Below are positions 11,998 to 22,805 of a stretch of 64,000 nucleotides of DNA, piece after piece. The stretch covers positions 5,783,501 to 5,847,500 of the forward strand of contig OU015675.1 of the NCBI GenBank assembly GCA_907165275.2, given 5' to 3'. Source of the stretch: Zygaena filipendulae (taxonomy: Eukaryota > Arthropoda > Insecta > Lepidoptera > Zygaenidae). Each line of letters starts with the position of its first letter. Within the stretch, counting starts at the first letter, position 1. A program made the position numbers and the translations under genes. The notes beneath the pieces were generated by a model, which made no database searches, had not been told where the DNA came from, and was given only the letters and a program-made list of their open reading frames with translations.

Positions 11998-12214
11998 GGA
12001 CATAGATAAGCAATAGTGTGTTAACCCACACTGGAGAAATTTTGAGTAAATCGTGTTTTAAAATTATAGCGCCATTTTGTGTCAACATTTTTTTATGTTC
12101 AACATATTGTTACATATTTAAACAATGTAATAAGGTATAAATAAAAACGCAATAAATCGTTTTATATCAATAACTTAATTTTGTGGGTTAACATGTTATT
12201 GCTTATCTGCGTCC
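11998..12214. mobile_element. GATAAGCAAT MITE, copy 1
   Basis: TIRs of about 30 bp: GATAAGCAATAGTGTGTTAA at the left, inverted TTAACATGTTATTGCTTATC at the right, with GGAC/GTCC outermost. AATT is duplicated directly outside (11994-11997, 12215-12218). The interior TATAGCGCCATTTTGTGTCA is shared by all copies. Confidence 0.8.
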
Positions 12215-12467
12215 AATTAAAGTACCTAACTGAATGTATTAAACGTCATTTGGTTACGTTTTCACTTAGTTTTCAAAATTGCCAGTTTTGGGAATATTGT
12301 GGAAAATATAACTACTCGGGATGCCAGCAAAAGAAAGTTTTTGGAAAGTTAGAACATTGCTCTAAAAGTCTTTGCAACCAAGGAGCATCTGCTCCGTCTA
12401 CATGTCCTCTCTAATCGTTACTGCATAGGAAACTAACGAACGAAATTGTCATGTCATATGGTCAAAC

Positions 12468-12805
12468 CTAACTGTAGACATTGAACGTGCCAGACACGTT
12501 CAGTAGACAAAATAATATTTTCCTATACAGTGCGTATTAACGTATTCACATCTATCGTAACAAGCCGCGCAGTCGCGGACAGACACGGGCTTCGTGGAAA
12601 GAATATTTTGTCTCGCGATTCATTTCTGTTCGTGTCTGTGGCTACATGTCGAGTAGAGCAGGGTGAATACCTAGAGCAACGGAACTGTGCAGACGCCTTT
12701 TGTAAAAAACGGTGTATGTTGGTTTTTTCCCCAAATTTTTTTTTGGCAGGTGTCTGGCACAGAACGTGTCTGGCACGCTCAATGTCTGTGGATATAAATG
12801 GGCCT
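12468..12805. mobile_element. Harbinger-like MITE, second copy (empty hAT site)
   Basis: Shares GACATTGAACGTGCCAGACA, TTCACATCTATCGTAAC and GTGTCTGTGGCTACATG with 22064-22802. The right end GATATAAATGGGCCT is followed by TTA. The left terminus is eroded. The overlapping 102- and 107-codon frames on opposite strands are palindrome shadows of the element. Confidence 0.7.
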
Positions 12806-13106
12806 TTATTCCTTAGTTTTCTACGCTTCAACGATTGTAGATTGTCAACTTAGTTAGGGAGGCGGGCACTTAAATATGGGTGTGCGCGTAGTAAAATAAT
12901 AATGCCATTAAATGTGGTTTCTAAAGCTTAGGTCTATAAATTTAAGAGTTTAATTAGATCCCCAGTAGCTAATTAGACACTGTTTGCAGATACCATTTTG
13001 TTTGACATTCACTAAATTAATTAAGCTAAAGGCCGCGGCACGTCGTAGGTACGGGTAATTAAAAAAACAAATTCACATTTCCAAAAAAAAAAATTTTAAC
13101 TATTAA

Positions 13107-13284
13107 CAAGCTGTGCCTCGCGGTTTTACCCGTGCTAATGTTGGAGTGCCCGCGGAAATTCTAAGACAAAAGGTACCCGATGTCCTTCTCTATTCTGATA
13201 ATGCGTATGCAAAAATTTCATGATGATCAGTTTAGCTGGTGAGCCATAAACAAACAAACAAACTTACTTTCGCATTTATAAGAA
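13107..13284 (-). mobile_element. Lep1-type Helitron, 3' CTAG mutated
   Basis: AAGCTGTGCCTCGCGGTTTT at the 3' end (CTAG now CAAG), and CTTTCGCATTTATAAG at the 5' side. Confidence 0.65.
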
Positions 13285-13440
13285 TTAAGAGTACCTAAGG
13301 AAGTCGGGATCCCCTCAGGGAGGCAATTCTCACACATTCGAAGTAGACTCGTGAACTCGGAGACGACTAAACCTTAAGTATAACAAGAGGGGCGTTGAAC
13401 TCTATCTTATAAATTAATGAATATCCTTGTAATATATATA

Positions 13441-13742
13441 TATAGATAAGCAATGGTGTGTTAACCCACACTGGAGAAATTTTGAGCAGTAGGTATAGGT
13501 AAATCGTGTTTTAAAATTATAGCGCCATTTTGTGTCAACTTTTTTTATATTCAACTTTTTGTTGGTATTAAAACAATGTATAGGTAATAAGGTAAACGCA
13601 TAATTAAAAAACATACATACAATCGAATGCATAACCTCCTACTTTTTGGGAGTTGGTTAAAAATGTTCTCTAACTTTCAATAAAGCATTCTGTATCAGTA
13701 ACTTAATTTTGTGGGTTAACATGTTTTTGCTTATCGGCGTCC
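13441..13742. mobile_element. GATAAGCAAT MITE, copy 2 with internal insertion
   Basis: Same ends and core as copy 1 but longer. Part of the extra length is a 46-bp fragment (13611-13656) bearing CCTCCTACTTTTTGGGAGTT, bordered by TTAAAAA on both sides (13604-13610, 13657-13663), absent from the other copies. Confidence 0.75.
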
Positions 13743-13939
13743 CTTTTAGGTAGGTAAGTTAAATTATAGCAACGTGGAATTACCGAAATTGTCACTAAAA
13801 ATAACTTTTTCATTACACGCAAAAGTGTTGTCGCAAACACGCGACGCGCGACGTGACGAGTTCACAATTTGTTATGCAAATTAAGTTTTATCATGTCGCT
13901 TTAGGTACATGTTAACGCCGTGTACAGTTAACAAAAGAA

Positions 13940-14255
13940 ATATGGGTGTAAATGGGTTGTTCCAGGTTGTTCCCTCGAAAATTCCGGGATACAAGTACTA
14001 TTTTTTTTATGTCATAGGAGGCGAACGGTCAAGTGGTACACCTGATGGTAAGTGATTACCGCCGCCCATAGACATCTGCAACACCAGAAGGCATGCAGGT
14101 GCGTTGCTGACCTGGAATGGGGATGGGACCATATTATGTCCTTTTCTGTACCCCTGATAATATGTATGCAAAATTTCTTGGTGATCGGTCTATGAGGCGT
14201 GAAAACGTGCCAAACAAACAAACAAACTGACGTTAATTTGCTTATATAGTAAAAG
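13940..14255 (-). mobile_element. Helitron interrupted by a SINE tail
   Basis: Left remnant CCCTCGAAAATTCCGGGATA up to about 14000; right remnant from TATTATGTCCTTTTCTGTAC to CAAACAAACAAACTGACG. The minus-strand retroelement tail (14003-14130) separates them. Confidence 0.6.
14003..14130 (-). mobile_element. SINE/LINE tail, minus strand, inserted in a Helitron
   Basis: The reverse of the tail at 37840-37970: T8ATGTCATAGGAGGCG, GGTAAGTGATTACCGCCGCC, GGCATGCAGGTG. Helitron sequence flanks it on both sides (ATTCCGGGATACAAGTA at the left, TATTATGTCCTTTTCTGTAC at the right), so it landed in an existing Helitron copy. Confidence 0.65.
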
Positions 14256-14501
14256 ATTTCGATCACCATTCAGCAGCCATTTTGTTTTCCAAGAAACTTC
14301 CTTGGGTAACAAGGTAACAATTTAACATTATCAATGGCATTTCGCCATAATTATAGAAGTTACAAAAGTTATTTTAGTTATTAAACATTGTTATTGGCAA
14401 AATCAAATGCGATAAATCGCGATAGATGCCATGACTGAAGAAGAATAATCAGAAATAGGTACATGATATGTAACCACTTTTGACAGTTGTTGCAATAATC
14501 C

Positions 14502-14740
14502 ATACATTTATAAAATGCTTTATCCTGAATGACTGATGGATCAACGCACAGCCTAAACCGCTGATCGTAGAGACCTAAAACTTGGAGGGTGTGTTATTTG
14601 TATGACGTAGGCATCTGATGCGAAGGATTTTTGAAAATTCAACCCCTAAAGGGATGAAAAGAGGTTATAAAGTTTGTATGGAACAATTCCATGGGAACTT
14701 CGAAATTATCTCGGGTGAAACCGCAGGGCACAGCAGCTAG
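14502..14740 (+). mobile_element. Second-body Helitron
   Basis: Body CTGATGGATCAACGCACAGC and AACCCCTAAAGGGATGAAAA; ends GGTGAAACCGCAGGGCACAG then CAGCTAG, with a 3-bp CAG repeat before CTAG. Confidence 0.7.
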
Positions 14741-15277
14741 TATCAAATAAAGTTAGTGGTAGGTAAAGTCCAATTTACCCGGACAAAATAACAAGTGAAC
14801 ACATATTTTTGTTTCTGACTGTACATACGATTGTGGTACCGGGGCTTAAATGAGAAATCATCACCCAAATAGTATTATATTATCTGTGCCCAAACCGTCA
14901 GGTAGGGAGCATTAATTGCGCCAAATTTAATTACTAGATAATAATTATTTTATTAAATATCTATTACATTATTGAAAATTGCTGTTTTATTATGTAAGTG
15001 TGCATACGCATAATAATCCGTTTAGTGGACGACTAGACACTTCGTTTATTTTATATTATTTTATTTTCTTTATTTCCAATTGAACAGGTATTTACTTAAC
15101 ATCAATAGGTACAATATACAATTATTATAATGACTCTGTAAAGTCCTTTCTCAACTGACCTTCTATGCTCTCCATTTAGCTTCATAGGTCAAGTATCTAG
15201 TTTTAGAGATTTTGTGTTTAGTCGGTGAGAAATTGACTTTTTGCTTTTGTGCTTTTGTATCTATGTTATAACTGTTC

Positions 15278-15447
15278 CCCGCAGTTTCACCTATAGTAAT
15301 TCCCGCGGGAATTCCGGGACAAAAAGTACCCTAAATCTTTTTCTATACCCCTGACACCGTGTGTGCAAAATTGTATGATGATTGGTTGAGCCGTTAAGGC
15401 GTGAATGCGTAAAAAACAAACACTCTTTCACATTTATAATAGTAGTG
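15278..15447 (-). mobile_element. Lep1-type Helitron, short form
   Basis: ACTGTTCCCCGCAGTTTCAC at the 3' end, CGGGACAAAAAGTACCCTAA in the middle and TCACATTTATAATAGTAG at the 5' side. The terminal CTAG is lost. Confidence 0.65.
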
Positions 15448-16224
15448 GATATAGAAGATGCAAGATATATAAGCCAGTTAGTTATATTGTTATTTAATTT
15501 AGAACCCCTGTCAAATGGTTATAGGAGGCGCCTTTCACTTTACGAACTTATTGGATTAACTTTGAACCACTTCGCTGCAAGTATTCCGAGATACTCGACT
15601 CTTAGTAATTGATGGAAAGTTCAACATGAAATGTTGCGAACAAAACTTCGATTCGTTTAACGGTACCTAAATAATTAAGATTTTCAGAGATTTAAGCAGT
15701 CACCTAAGATTAGAAAATATTGTTGGGAAAATCTCAATTCTTCATTATGAAACCGACTGGCATATCTAGTATCAACGTACAAGCCAAACTGCTAAGTTTA
15801 GAACTATACAATTTTGCACGAGAGTACCACTAGTATTTAGCACTGGCAAGCGCTAAAAGAGGATTTTCCAAAATTCTGCCTCAAAGAAGGTCTAATTTTT
15901 GTATGAATCTATATATATAATATATATGGTAAAAGTTAATACACATAGAACGTAAATATTTGCAAAATAAAATTATTAAATTCATATTTTATACTTTGAT
16001 ACCAAATGCCACTGACCGTGTGGAATCCACCAGTTCGAGGACATAGAAAGAATAGAACCTGGGTAAGTACCCACGAAGCTTAAAAGTTAGTTTGTCTATC
16101 ACGCATTTTTAAGTTACAGAACATAACATGTAGCAATACCTGCCATATTGTTATGGTGATTTCCAAATGCTACCTCGATGATCAAAGACATAGCAGTCAC
16201 GACACGGTGGAAATTTCGTTCAAT

Positions 16225-16231
16225 TTATATT

Positions 16232-16266
<35 letters not shown>

Positions 16267-16270
16267 AATT
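16225..16270. repeat. TA microsatellite
   Basis: Near-pure TATATA. Confidence 0.75.
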
Positions 16271-16473
16271 GCCATTGAAAATGGGAAGAAAGGCATGTAA
16301 TGAGGCATCATTGTTAAAAAAACATATACTTAGTCTTATTACTTCTAAAATATTCCATTGAAAAGAAATAGAATAATTGTTCACAATTATAACAAAATCA
16401 ACACGAAAGTCGACAGCAAGAATTGAAACCAAAAGTGCAATAATAACAAATTATTATTTTGCTTATTATTTAA

Positions 16474-16770
16474 CTAGCTGTGCCCCGCGATTTCACCCGC
16501 GTGAAAGGTTTTTATATAACAACTTTTTTCCCGACATCCGATTTCAATGAAACAAAGCCTATATGTAGCTCCAGGCTATAAGCTTAATGTAAAGTGAAAA
16601 CCGTATGAAAATTCGTTCCGTAGATTCATAAATTATCGCGAACAGACAGACAGACAGAAATGATTTTAAAAACCCTTTTTTTGTGGTTGGTTACTCTTCT
16701 TTTATCGCTCCCTGTCAGTTTTTGTTAAAAATATTTAATGTACAGAATCGCGGATTCTACTATTTTTTTA
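16474..16770 (-). mobile_element. Third-body Helitron (AGACAGACAGACAGA type)
   Basis: 3' end CTAGCTGTGCCCCGCGATTT; body with CTTTTTTCCCGACATCCGAT, GAACAGACAGACAGACAG and TGGTTGGTTACTCTTCTTTT; 5' side GAATCGCGGATTCTACTA. Same body as 33076-33374 and 17750-18464. Confidence 0.75.
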
Positions 16771-17544
16771 ATTTACAAAAACTCATCATTTAAGAACGCA
16801 TATCAAAAGTGTAATTTTAAATGCACGTCTCCTTAACAAAAAGTAGAAAACCGAGCAAACATCGGGATATCGTTAATGGATCTAAAATATTCTGATGGCA
16901 GTAAACACGATACAAATCCAACAAATTTATTCTTACGCACTACTTACGCTGTAGAAACTTCACGACTTTTCAAAGTAACTTTTCCACGTTCCAATTTTTG
17001 TCAATTGAACCAAAACGATTTTTTATCCTCAATATTTCATTGTGTTACAGAAATGAATTCATGCAAAACGGAACGAATTACAAAATAGCATGCTTCATTG
17101 GTTTGGGCGCGGTGTGCACGCACTATTCGCGAATGTTAATCTCTGCGATTATAATCTGCAGATTCACGACGTGGATTTGCAAATTTATTGCACATTTATT
17201 AAAGTTACGTTACACTAAATGATTCGACCTAGGCCCTCCATAGCTACACTGCGTACCCAAAAGGAACAGCTAGTAGTGAACAAAGGTCTGCTTGTCTTGT
17301 CAGCTTTTATAACGATTTTAAACATTATATAAAATAAGCCGTAACGAAAACACACGAGTCACGTCCGTCTTCATTATTCCAGTCACCTTTCAACATCCAT
17401 TTTGAACCCTGAGCAGGAATCTAGTTTTTGAGAGACCCGTGTCTTAACTTGGGGAACAATCTAACATTACCTTTATCGTTTCGCTCTAAGTAAAAGATTT
17501 TTTTGTAGATACATATAGATTTTTGTAGATTGTATTATATTTTA

Positions 17545-17745
17545 TTAGTAGCTGTGCCCCGCGGTTTCACCCCCGCGAGATTCGAAATTCCCGCGAGAAC
17601 TCCGAAGTAACCTCAATTCTTATAACATCAGCTAATTAGCAGTGATAGTTCCGTCATAATCCGTCCAACGGTTTCGGAGAATCACCTGCGTGAGTTTCGG
17701 AATTGCCGCAGGAACTCCAAATTGCTTTCTTAACCTCCTTTTCTT
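17545..17745 (-). mobile_element. Helitron, diverged
   Basis: TAGTAGCTGTGCCCCGCGGT at the 3' end, with two repeats of the GTTTC/GGAATT...GGAACTCC module (about 17570 and 17690), suggesting an internal duplication. Confidence 0.55.
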
Positions 17746-17898
17746 TACAATAATATAATAAAAGAGTAGGATCTGTGATTTTGTAAATTGAATATTTTTA
17801 AACAAAAATTGACAGGGGCGTTAAAAGAAGAGTAACCAACCACAAAAACAGAGTTTTTAAAATTCTTTCCTGTCTGTCTGTCTGTTCACGATAATCTC

Positions 17899-18308
17899 TT
17901 TTTTTTTTATAATAATAAATATTTATTTATTTCTTTCTTACATCTAAATAGTACAAGGTTGAGGTCTCCTTTTAAGTAGAAAAGTACCTGTATCAGGAGA
18001 CCTCGCCTGTATGTAAGACATAACAAATATTAAATTAATCGAGCCAAGAAAGAGAAATGACCAGATAACAAAAATAACTAATAATTAAAAACTAGGATTG
18101 CTTGGGTGTATTTGTGTGTGTGAGTGTGTGTGTGTGTCGTGTGTGAGCGTGCGTGTGTATGCGTGAGAGAAAGAGGGAGTGTGTCTGTTGAGTGAGCTAG
18201 AGTGAATGAGTGCGTCCCTGTGCGAGAGTGAGAGTGAAAGTACTGGATGGATGTTTGTGAATATTGATGGGTAATATACATATATATGCATATATATACG
18301 TATATATA
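17899..18308 (-). repeat. Insert with T-run, GAGGTCTCC inverted pair and TG microsatellite
   Basis: Starts T10ATAATAATAAATATTT (a reversed A-tail), contains GAGGTCTCCTTTTAAG / CAGGAGACCTC, then about 130 bp of TG/GAGTG-rich sequence and a TATATA stretch. It is probably a minus-strand retroposon that carried a microsatellite. Confidence 0.5.
18114..18250 (+). repeat. TG/GAGTG microsatellite
   Basis: GTGTGTGTGAGTGTGTG-type repeat. The long minus-strand frames here are Thr/His/Ser-rich artefacts. Confidence 0.75.
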
Positions 18309-18464
18309 TCTGACTCTACCGAACGAATTGTCATGCGATTTTATCCGGTAGATTAAACTTAGCCTGGAGCCACTTATAGGCTTTGTTTCATTTAAATCGG
18401 GTGACGGGAAAAAAGTTGTTAAATAAAAACGTTTCATGCGGGTGAAACCGCGGGGCACAGCTAG

Positions 18465-19810
18465 TGCGTAAATATACGTATTTTCGTCTCTGATTGATTG
18501 AGTTCCTTAATCTCGCCAATGTCGCATTGCCTATTAGACTCGACACAGGCGGATATATTGCGCTGTTGCTTGTCATGCTATGAAGATAAATCGTTATTTT
18601 TTTAAACAGATTGAATGTAGCTCTTTAATACATTTTGCTTATTTTTGAAAATCAAGAAGGTTACAACTTAATTTGGTATACACATCTATATTGTAATATA
18701 CTATATGTAATAATATGTAGTATATACCACGTTTGCTTGGTTTCCACGACACAAGCTTGTAGCTTAGTGTAGGATCAAGTAGATCCATGTGTTGTGAAGT
18801 GGATTATTATTATTATACTTCTGTGCATTTATGATAAATAAAACATAGCATTTGTAACCTATGACCTGACCAGTAAATTAATATGCATTAAACTAGATCC
18901 GAAAAAAGGTTTTGATTTGGGATTGTAAAGTCTTTGATACAGGCTAAAAGAAATTAATTGATAAACTTGAAGATAGATCATTAAAAAAGTTTTTCAGGGC
19001 CCCGATAACTACGCTCATAGAACAATGTGATAAATGGTGACTGTTTTATTTTCAAGAAGTTATATTTGACTAAACTAAATGGCTTTGTCACTAATGTGAT
19101 TAGTGAAAGTTTTCAATTTGTCACGAGACAAAGCTTATTTGAAGTGAAATTTAATTATATCTAATAATATCATCAAGAAACTTTGTTTGAAAATTTAAAC
19201 TTTATATTTTTGTCAAGTTACCGAAGTTGTGTTTTATAAATGATCTTTTTCGTTATTTTAATTGTTTTTTACTGTGTCCTCAGAATAGCACCACTCCAAT
19301 CCTCTATGTGAATGAATTTCCAAGAGCTTACCGACTGTGGTATTTAAAAGCTTATACCTATTTAACTTGCAATGTATGTGTGTGTTTGGACTGGTGTAAT
19401 CTTGCAACTCAATTTTGAAGCAGATATCTTCAACCGATTGGGCTGAAATTTTGTATACACGTTTAATTTGGATGACAAATTCATGGTTTATTCTTTGTAG
19501 CGCATTTGAATAAAAGCTTGTTCTATTAAAAGGTTTTTTTTTTAAGTTTTTTCTATCAAGACTTATTCTGTTTGGTGCATGTTTAAACTTTGAATTAATA
19601 TCACCCAAACATATAGCGGATTTAAATCAAACAAATCACATAGAATTCAACAACTGCCAAAGGTGACTGCATATCTATCTCTGACTCTGATGATGGTTGT
19701 ATATTAAAAAACTTGTTTTGATACCTACATTGCTGTTGCAATGATGTGCACACCACTAATTGGCATGCGTGTATGTCAAAAACTTAAATAATCTGATTTG
19801 TGTAACAAAA
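18465..19810. other. No recognised gene
   Basis: AT-rich. The stretch 19320-19580 resembles 7370-7560 (AAAGCTTATACCTATTTAAC TTGCAATGTATGT, AAATTTTGTATA-ACA, GGTTTATTCTTT), so both are copies of one unassigned repeat. Confidence 0.45.
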
Positions 19811-20002
19811 CTAGCTGTTCCCCGCGGTTTCACCAGCGGTAATTTTGGAGTTCCTGCGGAAATTCCAGGATTCAAATACCCTATGTCCTTCTCTGTACCT
19901 CTGACAATGTACATGCAAAATTACATGATGATCGGTTGAGCCGTTAAAGCGTGAAAGCGTAACAAACAAACAAACAAAAAACTCACTTTCGCATTTATAA
20001 CG
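19811..20002 (-). mobile_element. Lep1-type Helitron, short form
   Basis: CTAGCTGTTCCCCGCGGTTT at the 3' end, then CCCTATGTCCTTCTCTGTAC, GATGATCGGTTGAGCCGTTA and TTTCGCATTTATAACG. Confidence 0.72.
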
Positions 20003-20118
20003 TAAAGATTTATTACGTTGCAGGATGGTGATCTCTGCGGCTCACATACCATTTATATCATTTTTCATCCTCATATTACTATCTTGTCACTCTCGTCACT
20101 TTGGTAATTGACCTCCAT

Positions 20119-20346
20119 CGGAGCTAGGATGCGCAACATGATATGTTTATCGAACGAAAGATAAAATTGTCGACACGACAAATATTTGTGGGCGTCCAAG
20201 CAAAAAAGTGCAGTAGTGGGGTATTGAGTTAAGACTAGATGCGGTTAAACATTTTTTACCACTGGTAGACAAAACGATATATTATGTCGACGAGAATCGA
20301 TAAAATGGCTCGATAAAATTTTATCGTGTTGCGCATCCTAGCTCCG
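20119..20346. mobile_element. 228-bp MITE family, copy 2
   Basis: Opposite orientation to copy 1 and nearly identical to it. CGGAGCTAGGATGCGCAACA and its inverted partner form the ends, and CAT is duplicated at 20116-20118 and 20347-20349. Confidence 0.85.
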
Positions 20347-20349
20347 CAT

Positions 20350-21157
20350 AACACCAAAATGTGCGCTGTATATGACTGGCCCGTGACTCTTGTCCCCTCT
20401 AACAACTTTCGTAACATTTAGTCACTCACACTTAGTCACTTTCATCGCTTATTTATGTCTCATCACTGATTGGGACGCCCGTCCCTGGGGACGGCTGTAC
20501 CTGGAGACGAAAGTCACTGGGGCCAGCCGCCCCCGGAGGCGGGCACCTTCGGTAACTCATTAAAATAAGATAATTAACTATAATCTAACTAGCTACTATA
20601 ATAGTTATGTATAATATTTCATAAGTAATCAGCTTGAATATAAACATTACTGTACACCCACTCTCTACACTCACTATAAAACGACACAAATAAGGATACT
20701 CTTCCTTTTTTGTTATTACAATAGCATTATGTATAAGTATATATTAATACTTTAAACACTATACACTATTTATTTAATATATAAAACACTAAACTTACAC
20801 CAAAAACTATACAGTGTAGACCGTAAGCGCTGCGTCTTCCACGTATAGAACACTACACATAAAAAAAAAAAACAGCTAGTAATTACCTTTCATTTTTATT
20901 CAACGCTTCGAGTGTTTAAACAAGAAATGCAATTAAAATAAATCGTATTTCGAAAACTACTGGCGAACTTTTTAATTTATTTAAAAGTAAAAAGGTTTTC
21001 AAATTGCAATTTGTGGAAAAAAAGCAATCAGTTAGCTGCGAAAATTATTAATTCGCTCAAAATCATTTTCTCGACCGACTCTAATAATAATTCATCACGA
21101 ACTTTTGCTTCACCGCAACTTTCATGACCATTCCTCGTTTTTTTTTATTATCATACA
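20350..21157. other. No recognised gene
   Basis: Includes a short GC-rich island at 20470-20555 (CCTGGGGACGG, GGGGCCAGCCGCCCCCGGAG), probably a retroelement scrap. Otherwise AT-rich. Confidence 0.45.
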
Positions 21158-21290
21158 CTAGCTGCGCCCCGCGGTTTCGGATTTGGATGAAATTTGGCAT
21201 GCGCGTTTTCAGGGGTACGGAGAAAGACATAGGGTACTTTTTATCTCGGAATTCCCTCGGGAACTCCGCAGTCCGTGGGGGATCGACTAG
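21158..21290. mobile_element. Chimeric Helitron with opposed 3' ends
   Basis: A minus-strand 3' terminus (CTAGCTGCGCCCCGCGGTTT, 21158-21177) is fused directly to a plus-strand body (GGATTTGGATGAAATTTGGC...) ending GGGGGATCGACTAG. Both outer ends are therefore 3' ends of the same family. Confidence 0.65.
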
Positions 21291-21812
21291 CGGTTGATAT
21301 AATACATTTTTGCTCTACACAGCTAGTTGTAAATAAACTTTATATCACAAAAATATAAAATGTAGTACCCCTTTAACATACATGAGAAATTTTATCCAAA
21401 CCGAACAACAAAACTTATGCAATCCATTGTTGTGAGACAATTTTATATCTATTTTAAGAATATACAACGTGTAATTTATTCATAAAGGTCGTCGGGAGAA
21501 ATGAGAATGTTCTTCGTCCCACTCTAACACGTACGATATTAGCATATTCATCTCATTTGTGTTCTATCTTTAACACTACATAATATAGGAAAGAGAAAAT
21601 CAAGCGCCAGACGTTTCAAATTACGCGAGAAATCGTTTGATATACCGCTGTCGGACAAGTATACCTAACAATATAACATGTAAGGAACCGAATAAAGCTA
21701 AGAAAATAAATAGTGACATGTATTTTTCTTTTTCTTCTTATTTTAACAGGCACAAATGAATATCATATTATAATAGTAGTGTATAGTTTTTTTATTAAAA
21801 AAAAAACTGCTA

Positions 21813-22054
21813 TTACCGCCGCACTCAGAGTCGATTTTAATGATTACTTAGTTAAGTATAGATATTTAAAACAAAACTGCAGCAATCAGACAAGTTTAAT
21901 AAATTAATGTTAATTGGCATTTAACTAATTAAGTTGCATCTAATTAAATGCCAATTAACATTAATTTACTGAACGTCTCTGATTGCGGAAGTTTTGTTTT
22001 AAAAATCTATACTTAACTAAGTAATCATTAAAGTCGACTCTGAGTGCGGCCGTA
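21813..22054. repeat. Foldback element abutting the Harbinger-like MITE
   Basis: A nearly complete inverted repeat with arms of about 110 bp: GCCGCACTCAGAGTCGA, TACTTAGTTAAGTATAGAT and TTAATGTTAATTGGCATTTA recur inverted around a centre near 21935. It ends within 10 bp of the next element. It is non-coding. Confidence 0.8.
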
Positions 22055-22063
22055 AGTGTATTA

Positions 22064-22802
22064 AGGTCCATTTATATCTACAGACATTGAGCGTGCCAGA
22101 CACGTTCCGTCGCAGACAAAATAATTTTCCCCAGTATTCACATCTATCGTAACACGGCCGCGCAGACGCGGACAGACACCGGCCGGTATTCACGGAAAGA
22201 ATATTTTGTCTGTGCGGTTCACGTCTGTACGTGTCTGTGGCTACATCACGGTTTCCAACTTAGAGGTTTTCCCCGTAAATTTAGGGGTTAAATTAATGCG
22301 GTAGGATTTTTTTAGGGGTATTATATTTTTAAGAGTTTTTGGGCTTCTTATGTGTTTATCTCTATTTAATCTCTTATTTTTATTGTTACTATTTATTAAT
22401 TTATGAATAGGGCTAGGATTTTTGCTGCAATTTTTAAATAACCACTATTAATGTTGTCGAATTTTTGATATTAAAAAAAATCTAGAGACATTTTTGCTTT
22501 TGATTAAATTCTTTTTATAAGATCAATATTGATTTTTCTTAATTTCGAAACTAAGGCAAAAATCCTGGCGCTATTTATTTTTTATAAACTTTTAGTAATA
22601 TTATTTCATTTAGGGGCATTTAAGGGTTTTCGACTTAACCTTTAGGGGTAAATGTTTTCGAGAGTTGGTAACACTGGACTACATGCCGAGTAGTGTGAAT
22701 AGAGCATCGGAACCGTGCCGACATCCTATGTAAATAAACGGCGTCTGTCGGTGTCTGTGACGGATCGTGTCTAGCTCAATGTCTGTAGATATAAACGGAC
22801 CC
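22064..22802. mobile_element. Harbinger-like MITE with TTA duplication, split by a hAT-like insert
   Basis: The ends GTCCATTTATATCTACAGAC (left) and its inverted counterpart GTCCGTTTATATCTACAGAC (right) form TIRs of nearly 30 bp continuing into ATTGAGC. TTA lies directly outside both ends (22061-22063, 22803-22805), as expected for PIF/Harbinger. Without the nested 430-bp insert and its 8-bp duplication the element is about 301 bp. A related copy lies at 12468-12805. Confidence 0.8.
22247..22676. mobile_element. hAT-like non-autonomous element nested in the Harbinger-like MITE
   Basis: A 430-bp element with TIRs CACGGTTTCCAACT and (inverted) CAGTGTTACCAACT. It is flanked by 8-bp duplications GGCTACAT (22239-22246) and GACTACAT (22677-22684), one mismatch. 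An 8-bp duplication and CAGTG-type ends are hAT hallmarks. It is AT-rich with TTTAGGGGT-type motifs near both ends and has no coding frame. The empty site is visible in the related copy at 12468-12805. Confidence 0.8.
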
Positions 22803-22805
22803 TTA

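Larger units (their letters stand above)
14741..17544. other. No recognised gene apart from the listed repeats
   Basis: AT-rich spacer around the Helitrons at 15278 and 16474, with a TA microsatellite. Small frames at 15382-15612 and 16876-17222 lack protein-like features. Confidence 0.5.
17750..18464 (+). mobile_element. Third-body Helitron interrupted by a 0.4-kb insert
   Basis: The 5' part 17750-17898 ends GTTCACGATAATCTC; the 3' part 18309-18464 resumes TGACTCTACCGAACGA and ends GGGGCACAGCTAG. Between them lies an insert beginning with a T-run and ending in TG and TA repeats. Confidence 0.7.

Noticed and set aside
12523..12853. Overlapping 102- and 107-codon frames on opposite strands
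   Set aside because: They lie wholly in a palindromic Harbinger-like MITE and encode nothing recognisable.
18078..18576. Minus-strand frames of 126 and 68 codons rich in Thr, His and Ser
   Set aside because: They translate a TG microsatellite and a Helitron end.
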